A DNA stretch of 64,000 nt, from assembly GCA_002118135.1 (NCBI GenBank), contig BDIU01000256.1:290623-354622 (forward strand), in the 5' to 3' direction. Below the pieces are notes generated by a model that was not told where the DNA came from, did no database searches, and worked only from the letters and a program-made list of their open reading frames with translations. Below are positions 24,901 to 37,033 of the stretch, piece after piece; position 1 is the first letter of the stretch, and every line of letters starts with the position of its first letter. A program made the translations under genes and the position numbers. The DNA comes from Trebouxia sp. TZW2008 (lineage: Eukaryota; Chlorophyta; Trebouxiophyceae; Trebouxiales; Trebouxiaceae).

Positions 24901-24921
24901 GCCAGAGAATTCAGTCACCAT
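15902..24921 (-). CDS. Large unknown protein with PCNA-interacting box
   Basis: Unrecognised as a whole. Phase-consistent exons: 24859-24921 (start MVTEFSGFVRS), 24346-24522, 24003-24064, 23646-23909, 23591-23627, 23480-23520, 22628-22763, then an unresolved part with likely exons near 21560-21630 and 21200-21230, then 20697-20898, 20094-20272, 19026-19799, 18736-18948, 17132-18563, 16303-16469 and 15902-15994 (stop). The first 270 residues look globular (ELPNYTEQERHRLVQQLHG; SPYWWGLEMDRYAVDAP). The exon at 20094 adds a coiled coil. Exon 17132-18563 is a 477-codon disordered stretch with strongly basic KKKKRRKKSKRH and, at about 17490-17520, GQKLLTSYFKGG, which fits the PCNA box Q-x-x-h-x-x-a-a exactly. 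The C-terminal part (GTPERRFVERHIVALN; AMFANGHVVAINKSDADA) looks folded. A nuclear replication or repair role is suggested by the PCNA box and basic clusters only. Confidence 0.6.
16470..16860. repeat. Echo copies of an exon of the PCNA-box gene
   Basis: Two decayed copies of exon 16303-16469 (near 16500-16655 and 16680-16850) sit in the intron upstream of it. The nearer copy keeps VNVPNMPLGRLQC but then loses the frame. Confidence 0.8.
20030..20095. repeat. (CAGCA)n tract
   Basis: A pentanucleotide tract of about a dozen imperfect units next to an exon donor in the PCNA-box gene; the same pentamer occurs near 5409-5765. Confidence 0.85.
21320..21540. repeat. Tandem copies of a 40-65 bp unit
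   Basis: Four to five imperfect units sharing TCAAGGGCACTGTGC and AAGGCAGAAAGCAA in an intron of the PCNA-box gene. Confidence 0.75.
22118..22627. repeat. Echo copies of exon 22628-22763, 3' side
   Basis: Four copies of about 115 bp, each with CAGGTCCCTCAGCCATCCAG, repeat the exon's 3' part and its donor in the following intron. Confidence 0.85.
22764..23350. repeat. Echo copies of exon 22628-22763, 5' side
   Basis: Four to five decayed copies of about 130 bp repeat the exon's 5' part (RLTPPEDFAKSPHWWGMEM-type coding) with an acceptor in the preceding intron. Confidence 0.85.
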
Positions 24922-25588
24922 TGTGATGTGAGTTGCTGCCGACTGACTTATTCACTGCGGAGAAGAACGCTTCAGACGTTCTAATTTGAACGCATCTGGA
25001 CGGGGCCAATGTCGGCAGGATGTCGAACCAAGGAGCGGACCTTTGGCAGCGACATGCCCATTTCGCTGGCCTTGTCGTTAGACAAGCTACAAGCTCAGCC
25101 TGCATCAAGCCTCGATCGAGCCAGCTTGAGCATATTCTGACCGCGCACGGTGTCAGACCCTGCTTTGCACGCGAGGTGAAGGACATTCGAGCGGCTATCG
25201 TCAAGGTGCAGGTCAAACAGCACGGTTGAAGCACTTCATTTTTCCCGGGACGCGCTTGAATCAACGCATCGTGTGCACAAAACAGGAGCCCATTTTAGCT
25301 CTGCAACGCAGTCCGCGGTGTGATGTCGCCACATAGATCGCGTGAACGCCTGTGTGTAAGGCGATCAATAATTGGCAAAACGTCGCACACACTCACATAG
25401 TAGCCCAGCCAAGCTGGGCCAAGGGGGATTTTGTTTGACCTAGCGTCTGACCTAGCAGGGGCGGGACGTGCAATTTGATCTGAGCAGAGAGCAGGTCGGC
25501 ATCGCCTGGCCGCTGTCCGCAGCGACAGGCGCGGCAGGTCTGGGGCGGCTGCGATCTCGAGTCCGCAGCCAGCTGCAGCCCTGGCATC
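24922..25588. promoter_or_regulatory. Divergent intergenic region, probable bidirectional promoter
   Basis: This 667-bp stretch separates two start codons pointing outward. Its right half (about 25430-25580) is visibly richer in CG dinucleotides than the introns around it, as expected of an active promoter. No specific element is recognised; the assignment rests on position and composition. Confidence 0.5.
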
Positions 25589-28500
25589 ATGGGCCCCCGT
25601 CAGGCTCCAAAACCCAGTGAGATCCTACGAGGTTGGCAGCATGGAGCTTGCAAAGCCCTACAGAACGCCCATAAATCCGCACAACAGCTGCACGCAGATC
25701 TGTTGCGTGGATCAGTCAATGCGATTCACCATGTGCAAGAGCATCATGCGCACCTCGCTGCCCGCGGTACTCGGCATGCGGCTTTTGCCTCCCTAACTAC
25801 TGCGCTGCCAATTGGACAGCCAGGCAGGCATAGCAATCGTGATGCGCTCGTTGGCGGTCAGAGCAGGAACTGCGTACACGGCAGCCTGGCAGACAGCTTC
25901 GAAAGTCCCGTACCTCAGCCCAGCCAGCCTGCCAATGGCAACGGCATAAATGATGACCAGGGACCCCCACCTGAAGAGGAAAAGTTCACGATCACCGAGG
26001 TAAAACGCAAGCATGTGCAGGTCTAGTTGTTCACGCTTTTTTTTCCACAGTGGTTTGCTGACTGGTAGGCGCGCGTGGTTACAGCATTTCCTGCAGTTTG
26101 GCCAAGTTATATTGCGACACAGATGTTTCATCCTGCATGATCCAGATCGAGGTCACAGGTGCTGAGGGCCATCTCAAAAAGGCAGCAGAGAGCGCGTTGA
26201 CCCTGAAGCCCAACTTCCAGTATACTGGAAAAGATATCGTAAATGACATGTCTCGTGTCCTTGAGCTTGGCTGGGTCCGTCGCTGCCAATCAACGGCCTT
26301 GCCTACCACAGACGGATTTAAGCTCACTCTCGACGTAAGCAGGCCCTTCAAACTGCATGCAAAACAGCATGCCCTGCACATTCTGTCTCTTGAGCGGTGC
26401 AGCTGAACATGCTACACTTTTGACCTGCATGCCATGACAATCACAAGCTTGTCAGGTGCAGGCTAGCATGCTGATCAGATATTTGAAAATGAGGCCATGC
26501 TGCAAAAGGAGCACAACACAGAAATATGAGCTGACATCTTGGCAAGCATAACTATGCATATACATACCAGCAACACTTTGTAAAAGCAGGACTCGATTGG
26601 GGTTTGCAACCTCTTTGCGGGCTTGTGGAGACGCGTCTTGCCAGACGTCGCCATTTGCACACTGACTGGCTGGTCATGCCTGTTGAGTTTAGATGATTGG
26701 TTTCACTGCACAAAAGGCAGTATGCTATGTCTAGCTCAACAGCCTCAAACCATTGACAAACCCTGCATCTGCAAACTCCTTGTTCATACAGCATGTGTGC
26801 ACTTTGAGCATGCATAGCTTTTGGGCTGTCAAATATCAATAGCCTAGTTTTGTTGCATTACGCTCATGAACATACATCCTGCTTGATGACGAGTTACTGT
26901 GTTTAAGCAACCATGGGTAATAGCTAATAGTTTGCACTTATCATTGTTGGAACAAAAGTCTTTGTTTCATTGAAGAGGCTACAATGTCATTTGCTAACCT
27001 GTGCAACGGGTTGACCAGTGGTTGTTTGTGGCAATTACGAGGTCTGCATACGTAGAAGCTGAAGTGGTAGCCTGCAATATCTGATCACACATGGTATCTA
27101 TTCCAGCTGTAGGCTATTGGTGGTCATTGTTCTGCAAGCCATGTGCATTTGCCTTTGCAGTCATGGCCTGCCATAATTGAGCACACCACTAGTGTTCTCT
27201 GGCTACAGACAATCATCAGTGACTTTCTGCCAAGAAACAGACTTGTGACTGCATGGCACCTCATCAGATAGACTGTCACTGATCACACCTCCTGTGCTTT
27301 GTAGTTGGAGGCAATTAGCAGTAACTTTCTGGCAAGTAATGGGCTGTTGGCTGCATGGCAGCTCAAAAGATAGCCTGTCATTCATCACACTTGCTGTGTT
27401 TGTAGCTAGAGTCAATCATCACTTACTTTCTGGCAAAAGACTTGTGACTGCATGGCACCTCAAAAAGGTAGCATGTCACTGATCACAACTCCTGTGCCTT
27501 ATAGCTGGAGAAACAGCCTGACCTGAAGGGCATACTAATTCAGGGCGCCAACCTGCTGCCTGCCCATGTGGTTCAAGATGCATTTCAGAATCAGCGTGAC
27601 AAGACGCTCAATACCAACAACTTAAGCGCTGGGGTGCTTGAGATTGGAAAATGGTATGCAGACAACGGCTTTCACGGCAGCGTAGGTGCTCAGCTCCTGA
27701 CTTTAAGCATTTTGTGTGCTCTGGTACTCCTGGTCGCATGCTCAATTTTGCACCTTTTCTGTGGCTGATCATTGCAATGCTCCTTTCAACTACCATTCTT
27801 GCATGTTGCATTGCTGCTCATGTGCTCCCAGCTTTGTGCAAATGCTTGTATGGAATTCTGACTTGAAGACATCATTCACGTTGTTTGAAATGGCATACAC
27901 ACTGTCAAAACTAAGATCAAATCAGCACCAATGCCCTGAAGGGCTCTTGAAACAGTGTGACGCCATGCCAAATGCTGCCCTGTGAGTCAGTCAGTCAGTC
28001 AGGCAGGTCAGCCAGGTCGGTCGGTCGGTCAGTCAGTCAGTCAGTCAGTCAGTCAGTCAGTCAGGCAGGCAGGCAGGCAGTCAGTCAGCTGTCAAGCAAA
28101 TCAGCAGGGGTCATACAGACGATGTCAGGCTGAGCAAATGCAAGAACACTGCATATGACAGCCAAGTTTGCTGTGCCCATGCCCGGAAACACTGTGATTT
28201 TTGCAAAGCACGTGAAAAAGCATTTCCTGAGACATCTATCAATGCACATGACCTCTAGGGTTCAGTTGGGCTGACATAGGCTGGTGCAGCTGCTCATGGG
28301 TCGTTGTAGGAAGCGGTGTGTGCAATTTGATAACATGCAGCATGCTGATCAAGTATCTCAAGTTGTTTTTCACTACGTCGTCCCGTGGAATGGAAAGGCG
28401 TACATCAGCAGGCATGATTGCATCTTAGCTTGAAACTGCTTGAACCAGACTGACTGTGTGTTTCTCATGGTCCCTCAGTAGGCAATGAACATTATGCTTT

Positions 28501-28985
28501 TGAAGCAACTTGAGTTAGTAAAGATGCTGTTGCAATGAGACTATTGTTAAAGACAGCAGACGCATCATCTAGTGACCTCAGAATCTGCAGGGTCACATGC
28601 AAGGGAACTTGCCACATCCAAGACAGCAAACAATGTTTGTAGTGATTCTCAGAAGGAGGAGGACCTCATGCAAGGTGGTTTGCCACATCAAATAAAAGCA
28701 AACATGTCACCTTTTGCAAAGCAGCAGCATCACATGCAATGTCATGTTTCAGGGGCTGCTGGCGGAGCAATCAAAAATCGTGGGGCATGAGGCACAGCTT
28801 CAGGTGCAAGAGGTAAAGGTAGGCAAGGTGAATCTGCAGTTCCACGACAAGGACACGGGTGAAGTCAAAGAAGGAAGAACAAAACCTGATATCATCATGC
28901 GCCATCTGCAAACCAAGCCTGGTCAGGTGCGCGTCTTGCCTTGTCGTTCACAAAAAGCTTGGGACTTCACTTTTGGCTGTCACTT

Positions 28986-29017
<32 letters not shown>

Positions 29018-32000
29018 TGTGAGGGACCTTGTCACAAGCGTCATGTGAGGCCTTATCTGGCATAATAGCACTTGGCATATCGCTTTTTTATTGTTACATT
29101 GCATGCTGCCACAAATTATTGTATCGTAAAGTTACTGATGTATGCTGGCATCTAGGGTCATGCATTTGAGGCCCTTACGGCAATGCCATCACAGCCATCG
29201 TCAAGTTGCAGCACTGTGCTGATTTCAAGTGCAGCTGCTGCTGTTCCATGTGCTGAGCAGGCACATGTGATCTACAAAATCGTGTGCCTGCTGTACTCGC
29301 CCATTTGGTACCCCATTCAAGCTTGCAGTGTTGTTTGCTGATTTTGACGCCATTGCTTACTTCAGCGCACTGACCTTCAGCTGCTTTTGACCGTGTTGTT
29401 GCACATTGCTCAGGCGTGATTGCTACAATTGTACATGGATCAAGTGCAAGAAAATACTGCCCATGTGGTCAGCAAGCACATGTCATTGCCATGAGTGGCT
29501 GCCCCGCCCATGTCATTAGCAGGCATATGTGAAGCACAAGCCTGTCTGAACAATCCGCCCATAGGGTTAGCAGGCATGCATGGATCACAATGTTGTGTGG
29601 CCAACCTGCTCATGTCATTAGCAGGCACATGTGATACACATACTTGTGTGACCTACTTGTCCATGTGAACAGCAGGCACATGTGATTCACAGACCTGTCC
29701 ATGTGATCGACGGGCCTGCATGACAAGCTCTTGTGATTGTGCCATGCGGGGGCTCCATGTGCTTGGCAGGCTTATGTACAGAACTGTTGCCAGTGAACTG
29801 TGATGCTTGGCTTCTATTACATGTATCCTTGCCAAAATCCTTGGCATGTGTATCTGTGTGGTGTTGGACCTGGCACATGGCAAGGAAGCCTGTTTGAACA
29901 CGCCTTTTTTGTGAGCCTGATGGGTTATTCTTTGTCCCTTGAACAGGACTGCTTGATGGCAAAACTACTGCTCAACTGATCCCTAGTACATTCCTGCAAG
30001 CTCCAGGGCAGACGTATATGATCAATGGCAGTGACAACGATGATTAGCTTTTGTGTATGTGACTTATAGGTCTGGAACATCAGGCAAGCTCATCGAGACA
30101 GGCTTGTGCTGGGCAGCTTGGGCATATTTGATGAGCCCGCGTTTTTCCTGCTGCCCGCAGAGGACGGCACTCAGCAGCACCCAGTAGGAGACCTGAACAT
30201 TCAGCTGAAGGAGCGCGCTCGCCTCCGATATGTAGGCGGCATGGGCATGTCAGCAAAGGTGAAAGAGCCAGGCTTGGGGACTATGTATGCCTGCGAGCAT
30301 ATAGCTAGCATTGCATGCAGCATAGCAGAACTGGCACTGCATGAATTTGTCATGTGTATGCTTTCGTTTGACGCCATGAAGACCACTTTTTGCATGCATA
30401 TTGCCACAGTGCTTTGATTTTACACGCAGCACATTTGGCAGGAGAGGCAGGCATGCAAGCTACAACAACTACAACATTGTTTGTGCTGTGTCTTATTGAT
30501 GTTTGAAATGCTTGTAGTGTGACCTGAGGTCCTGTCTTAAGAGAACTGTAAGGTCACAATACAAAGATCGGCTCTGATCTGAGGAACTAATCCCCGTAAG
30601 CCCATGGTGTCACTGGTCAGAGGGGCAGTTCCAGGCTACAGCAGATCTAGCCAGTACAGGCGAAGACAATGCATGGTACAACTTGAGCATGAGACTTTGA
30701 ATTATGATGCACATTCACTCAGACTCAGCCTGGTCCTGACACATGTAGGCTCACGTTGCAGAGGGTCTGTTGCCTGGTTTCTTTGCCAACGGCGAATTCG
30801 GGTTGAGTAACCTGTTCGGCTTGAATCAGAACACACAGGCCCTTCTGCTGGCTGCCCAGTCACACTTGGAATTCAGTTTTGAACACTTTGACCCCTGGAT
30901 CAGGGGCGACGCCCACAGAACCTCCAGAAAGATCGGCCTTTCAACGGTCAGGTCATCAGGTGACAGAACTCTGGGCTTATGCCAAGGGCATGGGTGTGAG
31001 CTGAAGTAAAGTTGTGTTGCTCACAATCATGCTTGACCCTCGGTGAGGGTGACTTGCACAGATCTGCCAAAAGTATTATCTTGTTTGATGTTTGCAAATC
31101 AGGTCATGAGACTTTGGGGATCATGCATGTTAATGCATTCAAGCTGTGTTGCTCTTTGTTATGCTAGACTGCTTGTGAGAAGGGACTTCCACAAAGCCTT
31201 CACAAGTACTATGTTGTCAAGCGACAAAACATGTGGTGATGAGACTCTAGGTATCGTGAACGTGACTGCATTCAAGCTGTGGTGCGCGTTGTTATCCCTG
31301 ACACCGTAGAGAAGGAACTTGCACAGAAGTATCATCGTGTTGAGTGACAGAACATCAGGAGATGAGACTCTGGGCATCATGCGTGTGACTGCATCCAGGC
31401 TGTGTTGCTTAGTGTCACACTTGGTCCCTGATGAGAAGGGAGTTGCACAGACGAGTTCAGACAATTGATCCTGATCGTACTGTCAAAGTGGCCTGCCAGA
31501 TGGGCGCCCTTGATTGTAGTTTTCTGGCTTGCGTCTGTTGTGCTGCAGGCAACTGGTACATGCCAAGCTGCATGTTCACAGCGCTGCCACTTTTGTATGC
31601 TGCAGGCAACTCGGTAGATGCCAACTCATGTGTTCAGGACACTGTATGCCACACACACACACTGGTCAACCTTGTTCTTGTTCTTGTTGTTATTATTATG
31701 ATTATTACTACTACGACTGTTGTTATGATTGTTATAATTATTGTGATTTATGATTCAGTCTCAGGACACGAGTAATGTCAAAAGCTGCTCATCTGTGTCC
31801 ACTACGCTTCAGGCCATTTGATGCGCCCTCCTCACAACTGAGGTACTGCAGGCGGCTTGATACATGGCAAGGCCAAAGATGGCAGTGGGGCACAGACTCA
31901 GACGACCGGTCCCACCAGCCAACCCAATCCTGCTCGCCTCGTAGGCGGTGTTGAGTATGAGCGCCAATTGGCTCCGCAGTGGAAAGGCACCTTGGGCATC

Positions 32001-35000
32001 AATGGCCAAAGAACATGTTGCATGGATAACCACTTTCGCATCATGACTAAGGTGATGCTCGGTTGACAATTGTTTCTACAACACCTGGCGTGTCCAACTG
32101 CAATGAATGAGCTGAGAATGAGCTACTTATCTCACCATCATCAGGTCATGACAGAAGTAACTTGTCATTCTGTGCTTCAAAGGCATTTTGGATAGCAACC
32201 GCCAAAGCATGAGCTGCATGGATCATCACTTCCAGGTCATGACTAAGGTGATCCTCCACTGAGCATTGTTGTTTACAGCACCTTTGGCATCAGTTTCCCC
32301 AGAGAGAGCTGAGGTTGAGCTGCTTGTGTCACCAACATCATCAAGTCATGAACAAAGTGGCTTCTGTCATTGTGTGCTGTCTCAGGCATCATGAGTCCAA
32401 CTGCCAGCGGGTGAGCTGCTTTTGTGTGCAACTTGTCTAACAAGTGGGGTGATCGCAACTAGATTATGATTCAGATCATGGTCAGTGCGTGGGTCAGTTG
32501 AGGCTTAGTGCAGTTCATGCTTGTAGGGTTGCATATATGCGGTACATACCATTGCATGTGCACTCACATTATATCATCATGAGTGCTGTGCATGTCACCA
32601 CCCCTGAAGCTTGGTGTTGAATGACAGTTTGGTTACGTCAATAATCTTACTCATAGCAAAGAACCGCTGTGACTCAGATCATGGTGTTGTAAGGCGTTCA
32701 ATACCATGTGTTGTCAACATCATGCAAGTGACTTGCAGTTTTCTGCAAGGCAGCTAAGTGCAAGCTTGCAACCCCAGTTCCGCATGCTCACGTCAATTGC
32801 AGGTTTGAATTATCACACCTGCAATTCAGTGCACTCATTGGCCTGAACCAAAAACATGGCAAGGCCTTGTTGCTATTGACATTTCACAAGCACACCTTGT
32901 GCTGTCCTGCTTGCATGCAACAGCAGCATCTACAGCACAGCATGTTTCAGGAGTTTGCATCTGTGAAAGAGCATCTGCTCCCAATTTTTGCGAAGAATTG
33001 CAAGCCTGCCAGCTCATGTTTTGCCTGAAACTCCCGCCAACTGACAAAGCCAGAAAGCAAATCTGACATCAAAGTCAGCCAAAACCCCCTTGAAACAGCT
33101 CACATGATGACCAGATACATCGAGGGACCTGCGTAGTTCTGCATTCACCGTGATGGCGATTTGCTGTAGCAAATCAGTAATGAAAATCTGTAGCCCCATT
33201 GTGGCAGGGTGAGTGTGGTGTCAATTTACGCCCATCAATCCTATGAAATGCCAAGCAATGGTCACTATGTAACAGCTGTTGTGGTGACGCAATTTGTCTG
33301 TCATGCAGGACTGCTACAACGCCCCACTGACCTTCAGCGGAGGGAAGTCTGACACGATGATGATGGCCTTGTTGCGCAGCAGACATGTGGGTCAGAATTC
33401 CAGCACATCCATCACCATGGAGCAGGCATTGCCTCTACACAAGTCCTTGCTCAACTTCAACAGGTCTGCCTTGCCTCATTGCCCCCGTCTTACACAGGTA
33501 GTTTTGCTTTATGATTTTCACAGTCCACAACTGCACTCGTTCTGCACTGGATCAGTGGGGTCCAGTGATCTTTTGTCTGACTTTCAACAAGCCATCATCA
33601 AACTTCCTTAACGTGACGCTCAAACTGTTTTGGCAACACAGAATTTGCGTGCCACACATTTAGAACCCGTGCTAGGATGCATGATCCATTGCTAGCATGA
33701 TGACCATCAAAGTTTGTGCAAAGGTGGAGCATCTAGCCAATCACAGACAATTGCAAGCACTTTGACTTGATGCGCTGTTTTGTACGCAACTGCTCAGTCT
33801 AGCTGGGATGCATGTGCGATGGTTGCCTGCAAGAGAAGCCACATTTGCTCATGGCTGCTTTGTCAGTCTGCAAATGCTTGTGCAAGCACAATCCTTGCAA
33901 ACGCCTGTGGCAATCCCTGAACAGTGCAAGCGATATCTGTCTGCTTCTCTTCAAATACTGAGACTCAAATCACTACCTGACTTGCAAAACATATCATTCT
34001 GACAGCTTGCTCAGCTGCCCTTGGGCAACAACACAAGCCCCTACATCGCCGCTAATGTAGCTTGTTTGGCAACAAGTTTCCAGGTTGTACCTCAGAGCAG
34101 ACCACACCTTTCAATTGGCATGCAATGACTGTGTCAAGGCTTGTCTGTGCGGCGAAGGGAGTGTAGCTTTTCACTGGGTTCCAACTACTGCACAGACAAT
34201 TACCTGTGTGGCAATAGTGTCTGCAGGGTGTGACTCAGAGCAGACCAGAGCTTCCCTCTGTCATGCAATCAACGCTTCAAGGTTTATCTGTGTGGTGAAG
34301 GGAGCATAGCTTTTCACTGGTCGCCCACCTGTGTGGTTCTGCAGGTTGAGAGTCAACGCAGACCGCAGGTTTCCTCTGGCATCTGATTCTCGCTTCAAGG
34401 CTTATCTGTCTGGCAAAGGGAGCGTAGCTTTCCACTATTTGCCAAATTGCCGGGTGTTTCTGTAGGCTGAAAGTTGAGGCAGACCACAGGATTCCTTTTT
34501 CTATCTGATTCATGCTTCGTGGCTTATCTGTCTGGCAAAGGGAGTGTGGCTGTCCACAGTTCTAACTATTGCACAGATGCTTACCTGTGTGTCTCTGCAG
34601 CTTGAAGTTCAAGGCTTGTTTGTCTGGCAAAAGGAGGTTTGTTCTGCACTGGCTGCATTAGGTTTGTTCTCCACTGGCTGCCAACTATTGCATCAATGCT
34701 TACTGTGTTTATCTGCAGGTTGAAAGTCGAGGCAGACCGCAGCTTTCCTCTGGCATCTGATCCACGCTTCAAGGCTTATCTGTCTGGCAAAGGGGGTGTG
34801 ATCATGGGGGACCTGCCACCCTATGAGGCCTTTCCCATTGGGGGTGCCCAAACAGTCAGGGGTTATGACGAGGGGGCAGTTGGGTCTGGCAGAAACTACG
34901 TGGCTGGGTCGGCTGAGTTGCACTTTCCCATAAAGGACCCTATAGAGGTTTGCATCCTGACTTTCTGCATGATCTGCATGTTGCTTAGTCATTGTGGGTA

Positions 35001-35944
35001 AGGCCATGACCAATGCCATCGGCTTGTTACAGTCCAACCCTGCACTTTGCTTCATGAATCCTGTAAAGAGATCATCCTGTAAAGGTTTGCATCCTGGGCC
35101 TCTGTGTCATGTGCATTCTGCTCCTTAGCCGTGGACCAGACTGTGACTCATGCCCAATGGCTGAGCTCAATCCTCTCTGTTGACGCTGCAGAAATACGCG
35201 TCCTGAGCCTCTGAGTGATGTGCATGCTGCTTAGTCATGCGATGTGAAGGGATGATTGACACCCAATGTCAGAGGCTTGGGGGCTAGTCAATGCCATGCA
35301 TGCCACTCACATGAAGCCTTGATGTTTTCCATCTGCACATACTGCTGCTTGTGTATATGCGTGCAGCACACCAGTGAGCTCTGGCTGCTGCTTGCTTTGA
35401 CATGCAAAGCACTGCATAGCAAATTTGTGCACCAAAAATGAGCGGAGAGCTGCGTGCATGCGACTCATCTCATTTGTGTTGTGAGAAAGCAACTGGCTCA
35501 ATACAAATAGAATCTTTGCAGCCCATGACATGCTGTAGCCTGCGTAAGCTGAACTTAGCATGTACATATGCAGCGTCAAGGGATTGCAGCTGTTGTTGAT
35601 GGTGTCGCTGGCTTACAAGTTGTTCAGCAGGCAATGCAGCTTTCTCCCATGCCATGTTTGCTTGTCAACTGCCTTTGCATCACACGCTTTGCTTTACGTC
35701 GGCTTTTGACATTGAACATGTCCACAATTGCTTACAGGGGACTTTGTTTCTTGACTATGGGACAGATCTTCACAGTGGGGCTAGTGTGCCAGGGGACCCA
35801 GCAGGCATGAGGGGTAAACCAGGCAATGGGTATGGTATTGGTGTTGGCATCAGAGTACAGACTCCTATTGTGCCTGTGAGACTGGAGTATGCCTGGAACA
35901 GCGAAGGCTGCGGTCGATTTCATTTTAGAGCTGGTCAAAGCTGA
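25589..35944 (+). CDS. OEP80: OEP80-like Omp85 protein of the chloroplast outer envelope
   Basis: Member of the BamA/Toc75 family; OEP80 (Toc75-V) is an essential outer-envelope protein thought to help insert beta-barrel proteins. Eleven exons: 25589-25999, 26146-26334, 27505-27681, 28753-28926, 30070-30258, 30764-30946, 31461-31476, 31852-32051, 33309-33463, 34719-34947, 35738-35944; total 709 codons with every phase consistent. Exon 1 is a hydrophilic N-terminus. Exons 2-5 read as POTRA domains ([38 protein letters not shown]). Exons 6-11 form the barrel, with [20 protein letters not shown] and [20 protein letters not shown]; the VRGY tetrad is the family's hallmark loop 6 motif. The last strand reads [22 protein letters not shown]...[13 protein letters not shown] fits OEP80 better than Toc75-III, from memory. 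Exon 7 is only 16 nt and is inferred from phase and homologous spacing. Confidence 0.9.
27200..27510. repeat. Echo copies of OEP80 exon 3 acceptor region
   Basis: Three units of about 100 bp, each ending in a version of TATAGCTGGAG, the acceptor and first codons of exon 3. Confidence 0.75.
27983..28090. repeat. (GTCA)n/(GGCA)n microsatellite
   Basis: A long tetranucleotide tract, mainly TCAG with TCGG and GCAG variants, in OEP80 intron 3. Confidence 0.95.
29440..29710. repeat. Tandem repeat of about 60 bp
   Basis: Five imperfect units sharing CATGTCATTAGCAGGCA in OEP80 intron 4. No exon resemblance was found. Confidence 0.8.
30947..31445. repeat. Tandem copies in OEP80 intron 6
   Basis: Four units of about 125 bp sharing GACAGAACATCAGGAGATGA and GAGAAGGGANTTGCACA-like sequence; they span the region from the exon 6 donor to the exon 7 acceptor. 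Confidence 0.8.
32052..32380. repeat. Echo copies of OEP80 exon 8 3' end
   Basis: Two to three copies repeat the exon's last codons ([14 protein letters not shown]) and the GTGAT donor, for example at 32215-32255. Confidence 0.75.
34080..34718. repeat. Echo copies of OEP80 exon 10 5' part
   Basis: Five copies at about 120-bp spacing, starting near 34082, 34224, 34340, 34463 and 34599, repeat the acceptor and the codons for FKAYLSGKG that open exon 10 (34719). Confidence 0.85.
34948..35230. repeat. Echo copies of OEP80 exon 10 donor region
   Basis: Two further copies of the donor-flanking sequence (TTTGCATCCTGAC-like) follow the exon, near 35083 and 35192. Confidence 0.7.
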
Positions 35945-37033
35945 TCTGCATGGCTGGCAAGCCGATACAAAGTTGCTCTGATCTGGATCACTCACGCATC
36001 TCACTTTGCTGCAGCCACTTACCTGTGTCACCAGATATCTTAGAGCAATGAACACATGATGCCTTGTAGGTGCGCCTTCAATCCGGCGCATGATGAACTT
36101 CTGGACAATTGTATGTAGTTGCAAAACCGCGTGTTTTTTGCGTAAAAGAGTGCAAGAGCAGCAGGCAGCTGGCTTGCAGTCATGCACCAACAGGGCTGCA
36201 AGTCATCAAGCACCTTGTAATGCCATCTATCTGAACACATGACGTCTTGTAGGTATGCCTTCAATTGGCAGGCGCATGATGCAGTTTTGGACAATTGTAC
36301 GTCGTTGCAAAACAGTGTGTTTTCTGCGTGAAAGAATGCAAGAGCAGCAGGCAGCTGGCCTGCAGTCAATGCACCAACAGAGCTGCAAGTCATCAAGCAC
36401 ATGGGCTGAAATGATTATTGCAACGCTCTAACTTATGTCCGGATGTGCATGACGAGCATGCCATATGGTGCCTGTCGTATCTGCCTTGGATGGCTTCTTG
36501 CATTCAAGCTAGAGTTGATGACTGAACAGTTTACAATTGAGCAACGCAGCGTGGACCTCGTCCGATTCGTGGTTTCTGGATTACAGTGACTGCAGCTGGA
36601 CACTCTGAAAAGCCATGCATGTCAGTGCCGAACATGCTGTTTGGAACATGTACTAACCATATGCTGTTGTTTTCTTTGTGCATGGCAATGACTTCAACGT
36701 GCTGCATTGAACGCACTCAGCACATTTGTGAGCACATAATACAATGTTGACGACATTGCAATAGCGCTGCTGGCCAAAGACACATTGCATCGCTGCAGAA
36801 TCGTAACCAAATCAGCACATTGAGACACACAGACAGGGGTATGACACTAAAGTCAAGATTGTGGAGCACCACCTCTTCTGAAAGGCAGCGTCAAGGCATT
36901 GGAAGGGGCACGCATTATTGTACATGACACGGTGCCCCAAACAGCATGCATGCTGTAGGCTGTACAGGCTTCAAACATGTGCGAAGCAGTTTGACAGCAG
37001 GTCAGGGGTAATCAGATTCTGTCAAGGTCGCTG
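35945..37033. other. Intergenic, convergent 3' ends, with direct duplication
   Basis: About 1.1 kb between two convergent stop codons. It contains a direct duplication of roughly 170 bp (near 36035-36210 and 36220-36395) but no exon I can support. Confidence 0.6.
36035..36395. repeat. Direct duplication of about 180 bp
   Basis: Two copies share GAACACATGATGCCTTGTAG-like starts and GCAAGAGCAGCAGGCAGCTG. This pair is intergenic, so it is not tied to a splice site that I can see. Confidence 0.85.
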
